From the NCBI GenBank assembly GCA_015075185.1, contig JABTUW010000002.1:1054001-1118000 (forward strand): a stretch of 64,000 nt of DNA, read 5' to 3'. The position numbers and the translations under genes are program-made. This DNA is from Anaerolineales bacterium. Its GTDB lineage: Bacteria > Chloroflexota > Anaerolineae > 4572-78 > J111. Below, in pieces: positions 24,236-33,087 of the stretch (positions within the stretch are counted from its first letter, which is position 1; each line of letters opens with the position of its first letter). The notes beneath the pieces are model-generated. The model was not told the DNA's origin, searched no databases, and worked only from the letters and a program-made list of their open reading frames with translations.

Positions 24236-27200
24236 TTAAGGAACCCAGATTGGGTCCCAATCGTTAGCCCCGTTTTTGGTTACATTGCAGTCCGTTATTG
24301 GACAATTACCATCGGTAGTCATTACAAAAATATCACCGTCATCATGATTATTGGTCGTAAAGCGCACATAAGCCAGCCAGTTGCCATCAGGCGACCAAAC
24401 CGGGAAATTCTCATCGAACGGTGAGTTGGTCAGTCTGCGTTCATTGGTGCCGTTGGCATCCATCACATAAATTTCAAAATTACCGTCACGGTTGCTGGCA
24501 AAAACAATCTGCTGACCATCTGGAGACCAAGCTGGCCTGATATTGATTGGACCTTTGTCTGTTAGCTGATCGAACTTGGTTGCGTTAGTGTCCATCACCC
24601 ATACATCGGATGGGCCATCGTACTCTGTCCTTCCTTCCTGCTGGACAACAAAGGCAATGTGTTGCCCAGCGGGCGACCAAGCTTGCCCCCAAAATTTTAC
24701 CGATCCCTTCCCCGGCTCATTTAGATTTTGGGTCAGCCGCTTCAGGTCAGAACCATCAATGTTCATCGTATAAATTTCCCACCCTTGATTCTCCCGAGAG
24801 GAAACAAAAGCTATTTGTTGACCGCCCGGAGAAAGTACGCCCTCCCAGTTATCCCAAAAATTACATCCACCGATATTATAAGCTTTTTCAAGGAAGAGGC
24901 TGTCAAGTAACTCCTCAGGACTATTAAGAGGAACTATATACAGACAAACATGGGTGCGAGGCGGCGTTTCTGTTCCCGAAGTAAAGATAATTCTTTTACC
25001 ATCCCGCGAAAAATCAGGTTCATAGGCTACGTTGGTAGTTATTTGAGTAAGGCCGCTCCCATCGCCGTTCATTACGTAAAGATCTGCGGTGCTCGAACGA
25101 TTTGAGGTGAAGAGAATCTGATGCGACGGTGGAAATAAGACTAAGAGTTTTGGGGTGGATGTCCGAGTTAGAGTTGGAGTCGGCGCAGGTGTAGGCGTAG
25201 GTAGCTGAATCTCGATGATGGTCTGCACCTCTATACTGCGACCATCTTTTGCCTGCACAGCGGCCTGCAAGGTATAGGTCCCATTCTCGACGGGTGAGCC
25301 GTTGGGCCACGTATTGTTGTGATCAGCAAAAACCCATACAAGACAGGTAGGTTCACCGCCCCCAAAAGCACAGTAGGCTGCATTTTTCTCCGTGCGCTCG
25401 TAGACAAGTGTTCCCTTGCTGTCAACTATGCGCATCTCCACCAGGTCAATACCCGCGCCATCAGTGCTACCCACACCTGGATCATAAGCCTGTACCTGGA
25501 ATACGAGTTCGGTTGTCACGGTAGCGCCCAGCGCAGGGTTAATGATGGTGGCTACCAGGAGTGCAGGGGTGGGGGTAGGCACCGCAGCCGCCGCTGCAGT
25601 GGCTTCTAAGTTCGCCACTACTCCAGCCGCAGCAGTGGCACTAGCCTGAACTGCGACCGCAATAGCAGTGGCAGCAACTTTGGCTTCGGCGGTTGCCGTT
25701 ACGTTTTCTTGCTCTTGCGGGATCGTGGCCATTGAGGTAGGGGTGGCGAAGGCTATAGTAGCCACAGTGGCCATATCTACGGCCAATTCCTTCTCAGCGG
25801 TTTTGGTCAAAACTACAGCGGTGGCTGTATCATTTAATCTGATCAGGTCATTAGCCGCCGCGTCAGCGGTACCGCGCGCTGCAATCAATTCCCCGGGCAG
25901 CAATTTGGCGAAAGCAGTTGCAGTTGCAGCCACACTCTTTTGCTCTTGCACCTTCTGAAGTAGCACGACTCCCAGTCCAATGATGACCAGCAGCATCACT
26001 GCCAGCATGACCCATGTGGGTTGGCGCCACCACGATTTGGCCGGAACAGATGGTGCGCTTGACTGCCAGCGTTCAATGACACCCTCCTTGGCCAAATCCT
26101 CGCGCACAAAATCTAAACGGCGCTCTTTGGAAAGCCACAAGCGGAACGGCTCGATGGTAAAAGCATATTCGCCGGATTTTTCCTCACGGAGAATATCGCG
26201 CGTGCGCAGAGTTTGCAGGGCAGTGGTCAATTCGCCGGCAGGGGGGCAAACCTCGCCGGTTTGTAACAGGCGTACCAGAGTAGTTCGGGAGACTGCATGC
26301 CCCACCTCACTGTTTTGCGTGGCTAACGCCGCTATAACCACTTTTTCTGCTGCGCCAACATCATCCCAGGTAAACTTGAGGTTTTGAGCTGTGGCTTCTA
26401 CCACATCGGGCAGCACCTGCCGTACTTCCTCGACACCAACAAGGGCGACGTTACCCATCTCCCGACGGGCAAAAATCGCATGGCAGATGTGCTGAGTATA
26501 GAACGGATGGCCTGAGGCTGCTTTCAAAATAAAATCAATCGCCTCATTCGGGTACGAGTAATACTGAGCCACAGGTTGGGTAATCAGCACACGGGCATCA
26601 GCCTCATTCAGGAAGGTGATTTTATGATAGATGGCTTGGTTGAACAGAACGCTGTATTCACTCTCCATCTCTTCCAGTTTACTACCGAGTGAGACAATGA
26701 TGCTGAGCCGATGATCAGCCATCAGCGAACGGAGATAATCGAAAACATCGGCGGGAAATTCGCCCGCTTTGACCTTCGTCCGCATCCGTTCGAATTCATC
26801 AAACATAAGGAGTAATCGGCGCTGTTGACCAATAGTTTCTTGAATCTGGCTTAAGAAAACCTCGGCAAAATAGACTCCAGGCGCATCGGCAAAATTTGGC
26901 CGTTCGGGCCGATTTATAGGGGCGATGCCCTCAACCTTGCGCAACTCACTCGAAATTTTAATGGCAACCTGCCACCAAAATGAACTCATCGAGTCAAGTG
27001 ACAACTGTTGCAAATCAATAAAAACGGGAAGGTAGGAGGCGTCGCCCAGGCGACGGGGGATCTGATACAAAATCGAGGTTTTACCGGTACGGCGTTCGCC
27101 GTATAAGACAATGACGTTATCCTGGAATTGGCCCATGAGATGGTCACGTAACCACCTAAAGACCTCATCGCGGCCAAAGAACATCTCTTCACCGCGAATC

Positions 27201-27241
27201 GGGCTACCGGCGACGTATGGGTTCTTCCAACTTTCGTTCAT
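24236..27241 (-). CDS. Transmembrane STAND-like ATPase with outside TolB/WD40 beta-propeller
   Basis: 1001 residues. Cytoplasmic part: NPYVAGSPIRGEEMFFGR, P-loop GERRTGKTS (48-56), Walker B RLLLMFDEFER (D148, E149) and winged-helix-like modules to about 395. One membrane helix follows (409-428), then an Ala/Thr-rich stalk (about 437-560) with repeated ATA/TAT patterns, a beta-sandwich-like domain (about 580-690), a TPTPAPTPT linker and a TolB-like propeller with repeated SPDGQQIVFASNRDGNFEIY-type blades to the end. The layout suggests an outside sensor wired to an inside ATPase. ATG 27241 is preferred over a TTG nine bases earlier. Confidence 0.8.
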   Translation of the reverse strand: MNESWKNPYVAGSPIRGEEMFFGRDEVFRWLRDHLMGQFQDNVIVLYGERRTGKTSILYQIPRRLGDASYLPVFIDLQQLSLDSMSSFWWQVAIKISSELRKVEGIAPINRPERPNFADAPGVYFAEVFLSQIQETIGQQRRLLLMFDEFERMRTKVKAGEFPADVFDYLRSLMADHRLSIIVSLGSKLEEMESEYSVLFNQAIYHKITFLNEADARVLITQPVAQYYSYPNEAIDFILKAASGHPFYTQHICHAIFARREMGNVALVGVEEVRQVLPDVVEATAQNLKFTWDDVGAAEKVVIAALATQNSEVGHAVSRTTLVRLLQTGEVCPPAGELTTALQTLRTRDILREEKSGEYAFTIEPFRLWLSKERRLDFVREDLAKEGVIERWQSSAPSVPAKSWWRQPTWVMLAVMLLVIIGLGVVLLQKVQEQKSVAATATAFAKLLPGELIAARGTADAAANDLIRLNDTATAVVLTKTAEKELAVDMATVATIAFATPTSMATIPQEQENVTATAEAKVAATAIAVAVQASATAAAGVVANLEATAAAAAVPTPTPALLVATIINPALGATVTTELVFQVQAYDPGVGSTDGAGIDLVEMRIVDSKGTLVYERTEKNAAYCAFGGGEPTCLVWVFADHNNTWPNGSPVENGTYTLQAAVQAKDGRSIEVQTIIEIQLPTPTPAPTPTLTRTSTPKLLVLFPPSHQILFTSNRSSTADLYVMNGDGSGLTQITTNVAYEPDFSRDGKRIIFTSGTETPPRTHVCLYIVPLNSPEELLDSLFLEKAYNIGGCNFWDNWEGVLSPGGQQIAFVSSRENQGWEIYTMNIDGSDLKRLTQNLNEPGKGSVKFWGQAWSPAGQHIAFVVQQEGRTEYDGPSDVWVMDTNATKFDQLTDKGPINIRPAWSPDGQQIVFASNRDGNFEIYVMDANGTNERRLTNSPFDENFPVWSPDGNWLAYVRFTTNNHDDGDIFVMTTDGNCPITDCNVTKNGANDWDPIWVP

Positions 27242-27341
27242 TTTTCTCAATAGGGAAAGTCAACTCTTTGAATTATATCATCATTTGCTCAGAACTGCAC
27301 GATGAATTTGTCTTGTTCTTTTCCAAAAGTCCCGTCTTTGG

Positions 27342-27350
27342 TGTTATAAT
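27342..27350 (+). promoter_or_regulatory. Extended -10 promoter, possibly giving a leaderless mRNA
   Basis: TGTTATAAT is a perfect extended -10 element. The ATG of the DUF2723 gene begins nine bases after it, so the transcript would start at or one to two bases before the start codon. No ribosome-binding site is visible ahead of that ATG; a second in-frame ATG lies 12 bases further on. Confidence 0.5.
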
Positions 27351-27358
27351 TCCCACTT

Positions 27359-29476
27359 ATGGTAAGTAATATGAAGGTCTCTATCCAGCCGCAAAGCCGT
27401 GTTATTGATAGGGCAATCGGTAGCGGATTGGCCCTGGCCGCCTTCGGGCTGTATCTGGCCACGCTCGCCCCCACCGTTCTGGAAGCCGACGGCGGCGAAT
27501 TCCAATTTGTACCCTGGCTGCCCGGCATTGCCCACCCGACCGGCTATCCGCTGTACATCCTGCTCGGCTGGCTGTGGACCCATCTCCTGCCCATCGGCGA
27601 AGTTGCCTGGCGCATGAATTTGCTCTCGGCGGTGCTGGCGGCAGCGGCGGTAGGTCTGACCTATGCGGTTGCCCGGCAGATACTGGACCGGACTCTACCT
27701 GATACACCCTTCCCGGCTCGAATCATCGCCGCCGTAATGGCCGCAGCAACCTTTGCCGTCAGCCATACTTTTTGGAGCCAGGCCCTTATCGCCGAGGTTT
27801 ATACCCTCCATGCCCTGTTTGTGGCGGCGCTGCTGTGGCTGGCAGTAAACCATGTTTTTTCAAACTCTGGTTCAATACCGCCCGATTCTTGGGAGATCTC
27901 TCGCTTCGCTCGAAATGACAAAACCAGCAGGTTGTTAGCTCTAACTCTAGGCCTGAGTCTGACCCATCACCGCACGATCGTACTGCTGCTGCCGGCGCTG
28001 GTATTGTTTCTACTGACCACTGATCGTAGACCGCCGACCGCCGAGATGACCATCGGCAGTCGGCAGTCGGCGGTCGGCGGTCGTTCATTGTTAATCCACA
28101 CCGCGCTCCTGGTCGTCCCCCTGTTGTTATACCTTTATCTGCCCCTCGTCGCTCCCTCCACACCCTATGCCACGCTGAATCTCAGCGAGACCCAACGGTT
28201 GGTGCTGTACGACAATTCTTGGCAGGGTTTTTGGCGTCACATCATGGGCAGCGTTTTCAGCGGAGAACTCATGCCCAGCGCCGCCGGCCTGGACCGCCTG
28301 GAGCTGGTCTGGCAGTTGCTGCGCCAGCAGGTGGGCTGGGTCGGCGCAATTTTGGCGCTGGCCGGTTTGATGACGTTGTGGCAGCGGCGGCAAAGCGCTT
28401 TATTGCTGCTGACCGGCCTTAGCTCTGTCGTCTTTGTTGCCTTCAACCTGATCTATTTCATCGGTGATGTCTTTGTGTTGTTCATTCCGGTCTGGCTGTT
28501 TGTCTGTTTGTGGCTGGGCCTGGGCAGCCTGGGCGTGGCCCACTGGCTGGCTCAATACTTTGTCCAGAGCAAAACCGGCTCGGTTAACAGCAGCCCCGGC
28601 TTCGAGGCTATGGAAAAACGGCTGGGCCAGCGGATTTATCGCTTTGTCACCCTCAGCCTGGCCGCCCTGGGTTTGTTGCTGCCGTCCGTATTGCTGGCAA
28701 CTCGCTATCCTGAACTCGACCAAAGCCACAATATGGCCGCCCGCGAGCGCTGGCAGGCTGTCCTGGCCGAGCCTCTGCCTGAGGGAGCGATTTTGCTGAG
28801 CAACGACCGCAACGAGATCATGCCGCTGTGGTATTACCAGTACGTCGAGGGCCGCCGGCCTGATGTGTTGGGCCTCTTTCCGCTGATTGTGCTTGAGCCG
28901 GCCTATGCCAATGTGGGCCGGGTGCTGGACCAGGCGCTTGTTTCTGGGCGGCCGGTTTATCTGATCAAACCTATGACCGGCCTGGAAATCAAAGCCGACC
29001 TCTCTCCCGCTGGGAGTTTATTTCGAGCCACGCCCAATCATGCTCCACCCGCGCATTTGCTCAACCTGAAACTGCCGGAAATCACGCTCTCGGCCTCGCC
29101 CAGCGTCACCGAGACCATTACCCTGTTAGGCTACGATCTCTCCCCGGCCAAAATCCACCCCGGCACTGTGCTCACGGTAACACTTCACTGGCAGGCCAGC
29201 CAGCCGCTCTCCCTTGATTACACCAGCTACGTCCATCTCGTCAACAGTAACGGCCAGGGCTTAACGCAGAGCGACCACCGGCCCGGCAGCGATTTCTACC
29301 CCAGCCATTACTGGCAAACCGGCGAAATTGTGCGCGACCCACACCTCCTGACTGTCCCCGCCGCTATTCCCCCCGGCGAGTACCGGCTGCGGGTCGGGAT
29401 GTATGATCAACCTGAGCCAGGAGTGTTCAGAAGTATGGGTACTGGCGTCGAAATCGGGACGCTCTTGGTTGAGTAA
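27359..29476 (+). CDS. DUF2723-family GT-C membrane glycosyltransferase
   Basis: 705 residues. The N-terminal signature LAPTVLEADGGEFQFVPW followed by GIAHPTGYPLYILLGWLW is diagnostic of DUF2723, a polytopic GT-C fold related to protein O-mannosyltransferases that uses lipid-linked sugars. About ten hydrophobic helices precede a C-terminal outside domain rich in beta-strands (TVTLHWQASQPLSLDYTSYV). Two repeat insertions lie in-frame in loops: one at residues 178-188 (EISRFARNDK) and one at about 224-242 (RRPPTAEMTIGSRQSAVGGR). It heads a cluster with a FecR-domain protein and a second GT-C enzyme. Confidence 0.85.
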   Translation: MVSNMKVSIQPQSRVIDRAIGSGLALAAFGLYLATLAPTVLEADGGEFQFVPWLPGIAHPTGYPLYILLGWLWTHLLPIGEVAWRMNLLSAVLAAAAVGLTYAVARQILDRTLPDTPFPARIIAAVMAAATFAVSHTFWSQALIAEVYTLHALFVAALLWLAVNHVFSNSGSIPPDSWEISRFARNDKTSRLLALTLGLSLTHHRTIVLLLPALVLFLLTTDRRPPTAEMTIGSRQSAVGGRSLLIHTALLVVPLLLYLYLPLVAPSTPYATLNLSETQRLVLYDNSWQGFWRHIMGSVFSGELMPSAAGLDRLELVWQLLRQQVGWVGAILALAGLMTLWQRRQSALLLLTGLSSVVFVAFNLIYFIGDVFVLFIPVWLFVCLWLGLGSLGVAHWLAQYFVQSKTGSVNSSPGFEAMEKRLGQRIYRFVTLSLAALGLLLPSVLLATRYPELDQSHNMAARERWQAVLAEPLPEGAILLSNDRNEIMPLWYYQYVEGRRPDVLGLFPLIVLEPAYANVGRVLDQALVSGRPVYLIKPMTGLEIKADLSPAGSLFRATPNHAPPAHLLNLKLPEITLSASPSVTETITLLGYDLSPAKIHPGTVLTVTLHWQASQPLSLDYTSYVHLVNSNGQGLTQSDHRPGSDFYPSHYWQTGEIVRDPHLLTVPAAIPPGEYRLRVGMYDQPEPGVFRSMGTGVEIGTLLVE
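27891..27921. repeat. Dispersed repeat GAGATCTCTCGCTTCGCTCG inside a CDS
   Basis: A GAGATCTCTCGCTTCGCTCG motif followed by AAATGACA, a sequence type widespread as an intergenic repeat in diverse bacteria (from memory). It is read in-frame as EISRFARNDK between two membrane helices of the DUF2723 protein. Confidence 0.5.
28029..28083. repeat. Heptamer hairpin repeat inside the DUF2723 gene
   Basis: ACCGCCGACCGCCGA (28030-28044) is exactly complementary to TCGGCGGTCGGCGGT (28067-28081), both made of 7-base units (GACCGCC, CAGTCGG, CGGTCGG). It is translated in-frame within a loop. Confidence 0.75.
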
Positions 29477-29574
29477 GTAAACTTAACTTCAATCACCCTG
29501 GTGGTTTGTGCGTTGCGGGCCAGGGTATGGTAAAATAGCAGACCCTGACCTCTTGCTTGTTGCTAGAAAAGTTT

Positions 29575-29730
29575 ATGATTATGGGTCAAACGCAATCAAC
29601 ACAACTCATCATTTCAAAACGACTTTATTGTGTCAAAACAGCCAAAATCGTGGAGGATGGCCTTGAGCTAGAAAAGAGTCCCTGGATCAAGATTGGCCGA
29701 ATTTTGGGGAATGGCGGGGTGCGCTTTTAA
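29575..29730 (+). CDS. Small hypothetical ORF upstream of the FecR-domain gene
   Basis: 51 codons, starting MIMGQTQSTQLIISKRLYCV and ending GRILGNGGVRF, ending six bases before the next start codon. No family is recognised and the ribosome-binding site is weak. The preceding 14 bases TGACCTCTTGCTTG (29546-29559) also occur upstream of the DUF2283-like gene (10757-10770). It may be a leader peptide or not translated at all. Confidence 0.3.
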   Translation: MIMGQTQSTQLIISKRLYCVKTAKIVEDGLELEKSPWIKIGRILGNGGVRF

Positions 29731-29736
29731 CCTGCA

Positions 29737-30951
29737 ATGAGGAACCACATTGAACGCACCGCCTGGCTTATTCTGCTGACAGCCTTTGGCATCTTTTGCC
29801 TGCTGTCCATTTTGATTCCGGCCAGCATTCGCTGGTATATCATCAACGCGGCCGACACCTTCACCACCAACGTCACCTCGGTTCGGGGCACGGTGGTCAT
29901 TGGCGATCCCAATACCCAGGCGTCATCCTCGCTCACCGATGGGAATTCTGTTACGGTTGAAGAAAATACGATCATTGCCACCGACAGTACCTCTCAGGCA
30001 ATTTTGACCTTTTCCGACGACAGCAGCTTGACCATGTACAGCGATACCATCATTGTTTTGCGTGAAACCCGCGCACCGCGTTTCAGCCTCAGCTCCAATC
30101 CCACCAAAATTTTAATTGAGGTCCAAAAGGGACGCATTCGGGCCACTTCTTCGTTGAGCCGGGAAGCTCTAAACTTTGATATTGGCACACCGCAGGCCCA
30201 GGTTGAACTCAGCGAAGGGAGTTTTTCAATCGAGGTCAATGAGACAGAAACTCAGGTGACCACCCGCTTGGGTCAGGCCAGTGTCCTTGGCGGCGGTAAA
30301 CAGGTCTTGCTTAAGCAAGGAGAGCGGGCTTTGATTAGCCAGGGCCAGGTCCCTTCACCGCCGCTGCCGGCTGCCCAAAACCTGCTCAAGGATAGCGAGT
30401 TTAGCGCCATCTCGCTCAACAATTCCTGGGAAACCTATGAGATAGACTTTAGCGAGAGTGTCACGCCGACGAGTCGAATCGGTACCTTTCAGGATCGCAA
30501 CGTTCTCGAACTTCGGAGCGAAGGTGAGGACAATATCCACACGGAGGTGGGCGTCACCCAACAGGTCAATAAAGATGTCCGCGATTTCCAATCGCTGCGG
30601 ATTTTTGCCGAAGTCCGCCTGGTGCGGCAGACGCTGCCGGGCGGGGGACAGCAAGGCTCTGAATTTCCCATCATGCTGCGCCTGGATTATAAGGATGCCG
30701 ATAACAACGACCGGAGTTGGTACCACGGCTTTTACTACGCTCCCAAGCCCGACAATTACATCCTTTATAACGAGCCGCAAAACTCCAACGAGCGCATCGC
30801 CCGCTTTATCTGGTATCCCTATGAGTCAGAGAACCTGCTGACCGCCCTTGGCCCGGCCAAACCTGTTTTTATTAAGTCTATCCGGATCTACGCTTCCGGC
30901 TGGATTTACGAAGCCATGGTCGCCAATGTCTCTCTCTTAGCCCAGGAATAA
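29737..30951 (+). CDS. Membrane-anchored FecR-domain protein
   Basis: 404 residues: one N-terminal membrane helix (AWLILLTAFGIFCLLSILIP), then an outside FecR-like beta domain (SVRGTVVIGDPN; IEVQKGRIRATSSLSREALN; FDIGTPQAQVELSEGSFSIE) and a C-terminal jelly-roll-like domain of about 200 residues. FecR domains often act as anti-sigma/signal proteins, but no sigma factor is adjacent, and in this lineage the domain also occurs in surface proteins. It lies between two GT-C glycosyltransferases and four bases before the next gene, suggesting an envelope glycan or surface-protein role. Confidence 0.75.
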   Translation: MRNHIERTAWLILLTAFGIFCLLSILIPASIRWYIINAADTFTTNVTSVRGTVVIGDPNTQASSSLTDGNSVTVEENTIIATDSTSQAILTFSDDSSLTMYSDTIIVLRETRAPRFSLSSNPTKILIEVQKGRIRATSSLSREALNFDIGTPQAQVELSEGSFSIEVNETETQVTTRLGQASVLGGGKQVLLKQGERALISQGQVPSPPLPAAQNLLKDSEFSAISLNNSWETYEIDFSESVTPTSRIGTFQDRNVLELRSEGEDNIHTEVGVTQQVNKDVRDFQSLRIFAEVRLVRQTLPGGGQQGSEFPIMLRLDYKDADNNDRSWYHGFYYAPKPDNYILYNEPQNSNERIARFIWYPYESENLLTALGPAKPVFIKSIRIYASGWIYEAMVANVSLLAQE

Positions 30952-30954
30952 GCC

Positions 30955-32850
30955 ATGACCAGGCAGCAGGTCAGCGAGGCAGCAAAGGGGCGAAGCAGCG
31001 AGGAGGTGAAGAGGCAAGGGAGCGAGTCTAACGCATCACGCATCAGTGCGCAGCCTCCCCTTGGGACGCATCACGTATCACGTTTAACGCTTTACGCCCT
31101 CAGCGCCACTCTCCTGCTCTACGCCGGCCTGAGCTTTTACCAGATCAACCTGCCGGGCCTGCATTATGATGAAGCCTTTGAAGCGGTGCCGGCGTTGCAG
31201 TTGTGGCAGGGACAGCCGGTGGCCGCTTTTCGGAACAGCGGCTTGACGCTGGGAGGCCAAATCTTCCCCTTGATGACCCAGGATTATATTGGCGCGCTCA
31301 ACACCTATGCCGCTGTTCCTTTCATTGCTTGGCTAGGGCCAACTCCGGCGGCCTTGCGGGTCTGGTCTATTCTGGTCGGTATGGCTACGCTGGGGCTGAC
31401 TTATCTGCTGGTGCAGCAGCTTTCCGGGCAGTCCCGGATCGGTTTGAGCGCCGCCCTGCTGCTGGCCGTGGACCCCACCTTTATCTTTTGGAATCGGCAG
31501 GGCATCTTTGTGACGGCCATCACGGCGGCTATCGGCCTGGCGGCGACCCTGTGCTGGCTGCGCTGGCTGCGTGGCGGCTCGACCGCCTGGGCTGTCGCCG
31601 GGGCATTTTTGTTCGGGCTGGGATTGTACGCCAAATTCCTCTTTTTGTGGCTTATCGCCGCCCTGGTCGCCGCGGTTATTCTGCTCAATTTACCCCGACT
31701 GCTCAAAAACCCAGCGCCTTTGAAGGCCGGCTGGAATTCTATCAAAAACCACAAACCACAAATCCTCCTGGCCGCCGTCGCTTTTCTGGCCGGCTGCTGG
31801 CCGCTCATCGCCTACAATATCCAGACCGGCGGAACGTTTGCCAGCGTGACTCAAAACGCGGCAACTTCTTATTACGGCGTCAACAATTTGGCCTTTGGAC
31901 CCAACTTGGTGGAACGCTTCCGTCAGTTTGTCGCTGTCCTGGATGGCAGCCACTTGTGGTATCTGGGCCGGGTTATCGGCAACCCGATCCCGCCGCTCGT
32001 TTTTTTTCTGCTGCTGCTGGGGGTCGTGATCAAGGCGAGCCTGAATCCCTCGCCCGCCGCGCCGGCAGCGTTATTTCCTTTTCTGGTCATCGGTCTGGTC
32101 ATTTTAGCCAGTATCGCCACCGTCTCAGCCTTGTGGGTGACTCATTTCGCTGTTCTCATGCCCTGGCCGGCGATAGCGATAGCCCTGGGAATCTGGTTTG
32201 CAGGCAAGGGGTCGGAGGTCGGGGACCGGGGGTCGGGAATAATGAGCGGATGGCAGACAGCCGATGGCAAAGCAGCCGATAAAACGGAACACGCAATAGA
32301 GCAAAGCCTCCCCTTGGGACGCAACACGTTTTACGTTTCACGTTTCATTATCCCGATAGCTCTGGCCCTGCTGCTCATCACCAACCTGGCCAGCGTCAGC
32401 CGCTACCACCTGGCGCTGGCGGAAAGCGGCGGCTTGAGCAGTCACTCCGATGCCATTTATGATTTGAGCGGCTGGCTGGCGGCCCACCCTGACCGGCCCG
32501 TTATCGCCATGGATTGGGGGCTGGCCGCGCCGGTCACCTACCTGACCGGCGGCCGGGTGACGCCGACCGAGGTTTTTGGCTATGTCTGGGCGCCGGATGC
32601 CGAGTTGACCCCCCGTTTGCAGCGCTTCATCGCCCAGCCGGCCGCGCTCTATCTCTGGCGCGCGCCGGACGAAATCATTTTTGATCGCAGCCCGGAATTT
32701 AAGGCGCTGTATCGCCCGCTGAATTTGGAGGAAACCATCGAGGCGGCTTTTTACGAACGGAGCGGGCGGCCCGTCCTGGGCGTCACCCGCCTGGTGAAGT
32801 GTGGGACGCCGGGCATCAATTCGCCGGAGCCGGCTTCGCATTGCAAATAG
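30955..32850 (+). CDS. GT39-like (PMT/ArnT-type) membrane glycosyltransferase
   Basis: 631 residues, polytopic. The first outside loop motif NLPGLHYDEAFEA carries the Asp-Glu expected of GT-C/GT39 enzymes that transfer sugars from polyprenyl phosphates. The N-terminal 42 residues and residues about 417-464 are low-complexity and encoded by heptamer-type repeats; the conserved protein probably begins near LTLYALSATLLLYAGLSFYQ, so the true start may be later, though no better start codon stands out. It starts three bases after the FecR gene stop. Confidence 0.8.
   Translation: MTRQQVSEAAKGRSSEEVKRQGSESNASRISAQPPLGTHHVSRLTLYALSATLLLYAGLSFYQINLPGLHYDEAFEAVPALQLWQGQPVAAFRNSGLTLGGQIFPLMTQDYIGALNTYAAVPFIAWLGPTPAALRVWSILVGMATLGLTYLLVQQLSGQSRIGLSAALLLAVDPTFIFWNRQGIFVTAITAAIGLAATLCWLRWLRGGSTAWAVAGAFLFGLGLYAKFLFLWLIAALVAAVILLNLPRLLKNPAPLKAGWNSIKNHKPQILLAAVAFLAGCWPLIAYNIQTGGTFASVTQNAATSYYGVNNLAFGPNLVERFRQFVAVLDGSHLWYLGRVIGNPIPPLVFFLLLLGVVIKASLNPSPAAPAALFPFLVIGLVILASIATVSALWVTHFAVLMPWPAIAIALGIWFAGKGSEVGDRGSGIMSGWQTADGKAADKTEHAIEQSLPLGRNTFYVSRFIIPIALALLLITNLASVSRYHLALAESGGLSSHSDAIYDLSGWLAAHPDRPVIAMDWGLAAPVTYLTGGRVTPTEVFGYVWAPDAELTPRLQRFIAQPAALYLWRAPDEIIFDRSPEFKALYRPLNLEETIEAAFYERSGRPVLGVTRLVKCGTPGINSPEPASHCK
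30958..31100. repeat. Repeat-derived 5' end of the GT39-like gene
   Basis: AGGCAGCAGG/GAGGCAGC-type units are followed by ACGCATC/ACGCATCA units, then AGCCTCCCCTTGGGACGC and reverse-oriented ATCACGT units. The whole stretch reads through in the gene's frame and gives a Ser/Gln/Arg-rich N-terminus with no membrane helix. Confidence 0.6.
32205..32350. repeat. Repeat insertion inside the GT39-like gene
   Basis: GGTCGGAGGTCGGGGACC-type units, GCAGACAGCCGATGGCAAA-type units and the motif AGCCTCCCCTTGGGACGC followed by ACGTTTT/ACGTTTC units. The protein segment it encodes (about residues 417-464) interrupts two membrane helices. Twenty-four bases at 32299-32322 are identical to the reverse complement of 49131-49154. 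Confidence 0.6.
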
Positions 32851-32862
32851 TCGGTTAATGAG

Positions 32863-33019
32863 CCTAGGTTCTTTTGATATTTCAGAAATTACCCCGAAAA
32901 CGCACCCTGAGTAGGCGTTAGCCGTATCGAAGGGTGCGTTTTCGGGCCGATTTCGCACGCTGAGTGCCATTAAGGTGTATCGAAGCGGGCGAAATCGGCA
33001 AATGTCAAAAGAACCTAGG
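32863..33019. repeat. 157-bp nested cloverleaf element
   Basis: Outer arms of 20 bp (CCTAGGTTCTTTTGATATTT at 32863-32882; complementary arm 33000-33019, one mismatch) enclose two hairpins: a perfect 16-bp stem CCCGAAAACGCACCCT / AGGGTGCGTTTTCGGG (32893-32946) and an 11-bp stem GCCGATTTCGC / GCGAAATCGGC (32946-32999). It fills most of the gap between the GT39-like and histidine kinase genes and has no coding capacity. Confidence 0.75.
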
Positions 33020-33087
33020 GCGTGTTATGAATTTTCTGACTTTAATAGTGATCAGAAACAGATGCTACGGGTTCTGATTAAGCTGAA

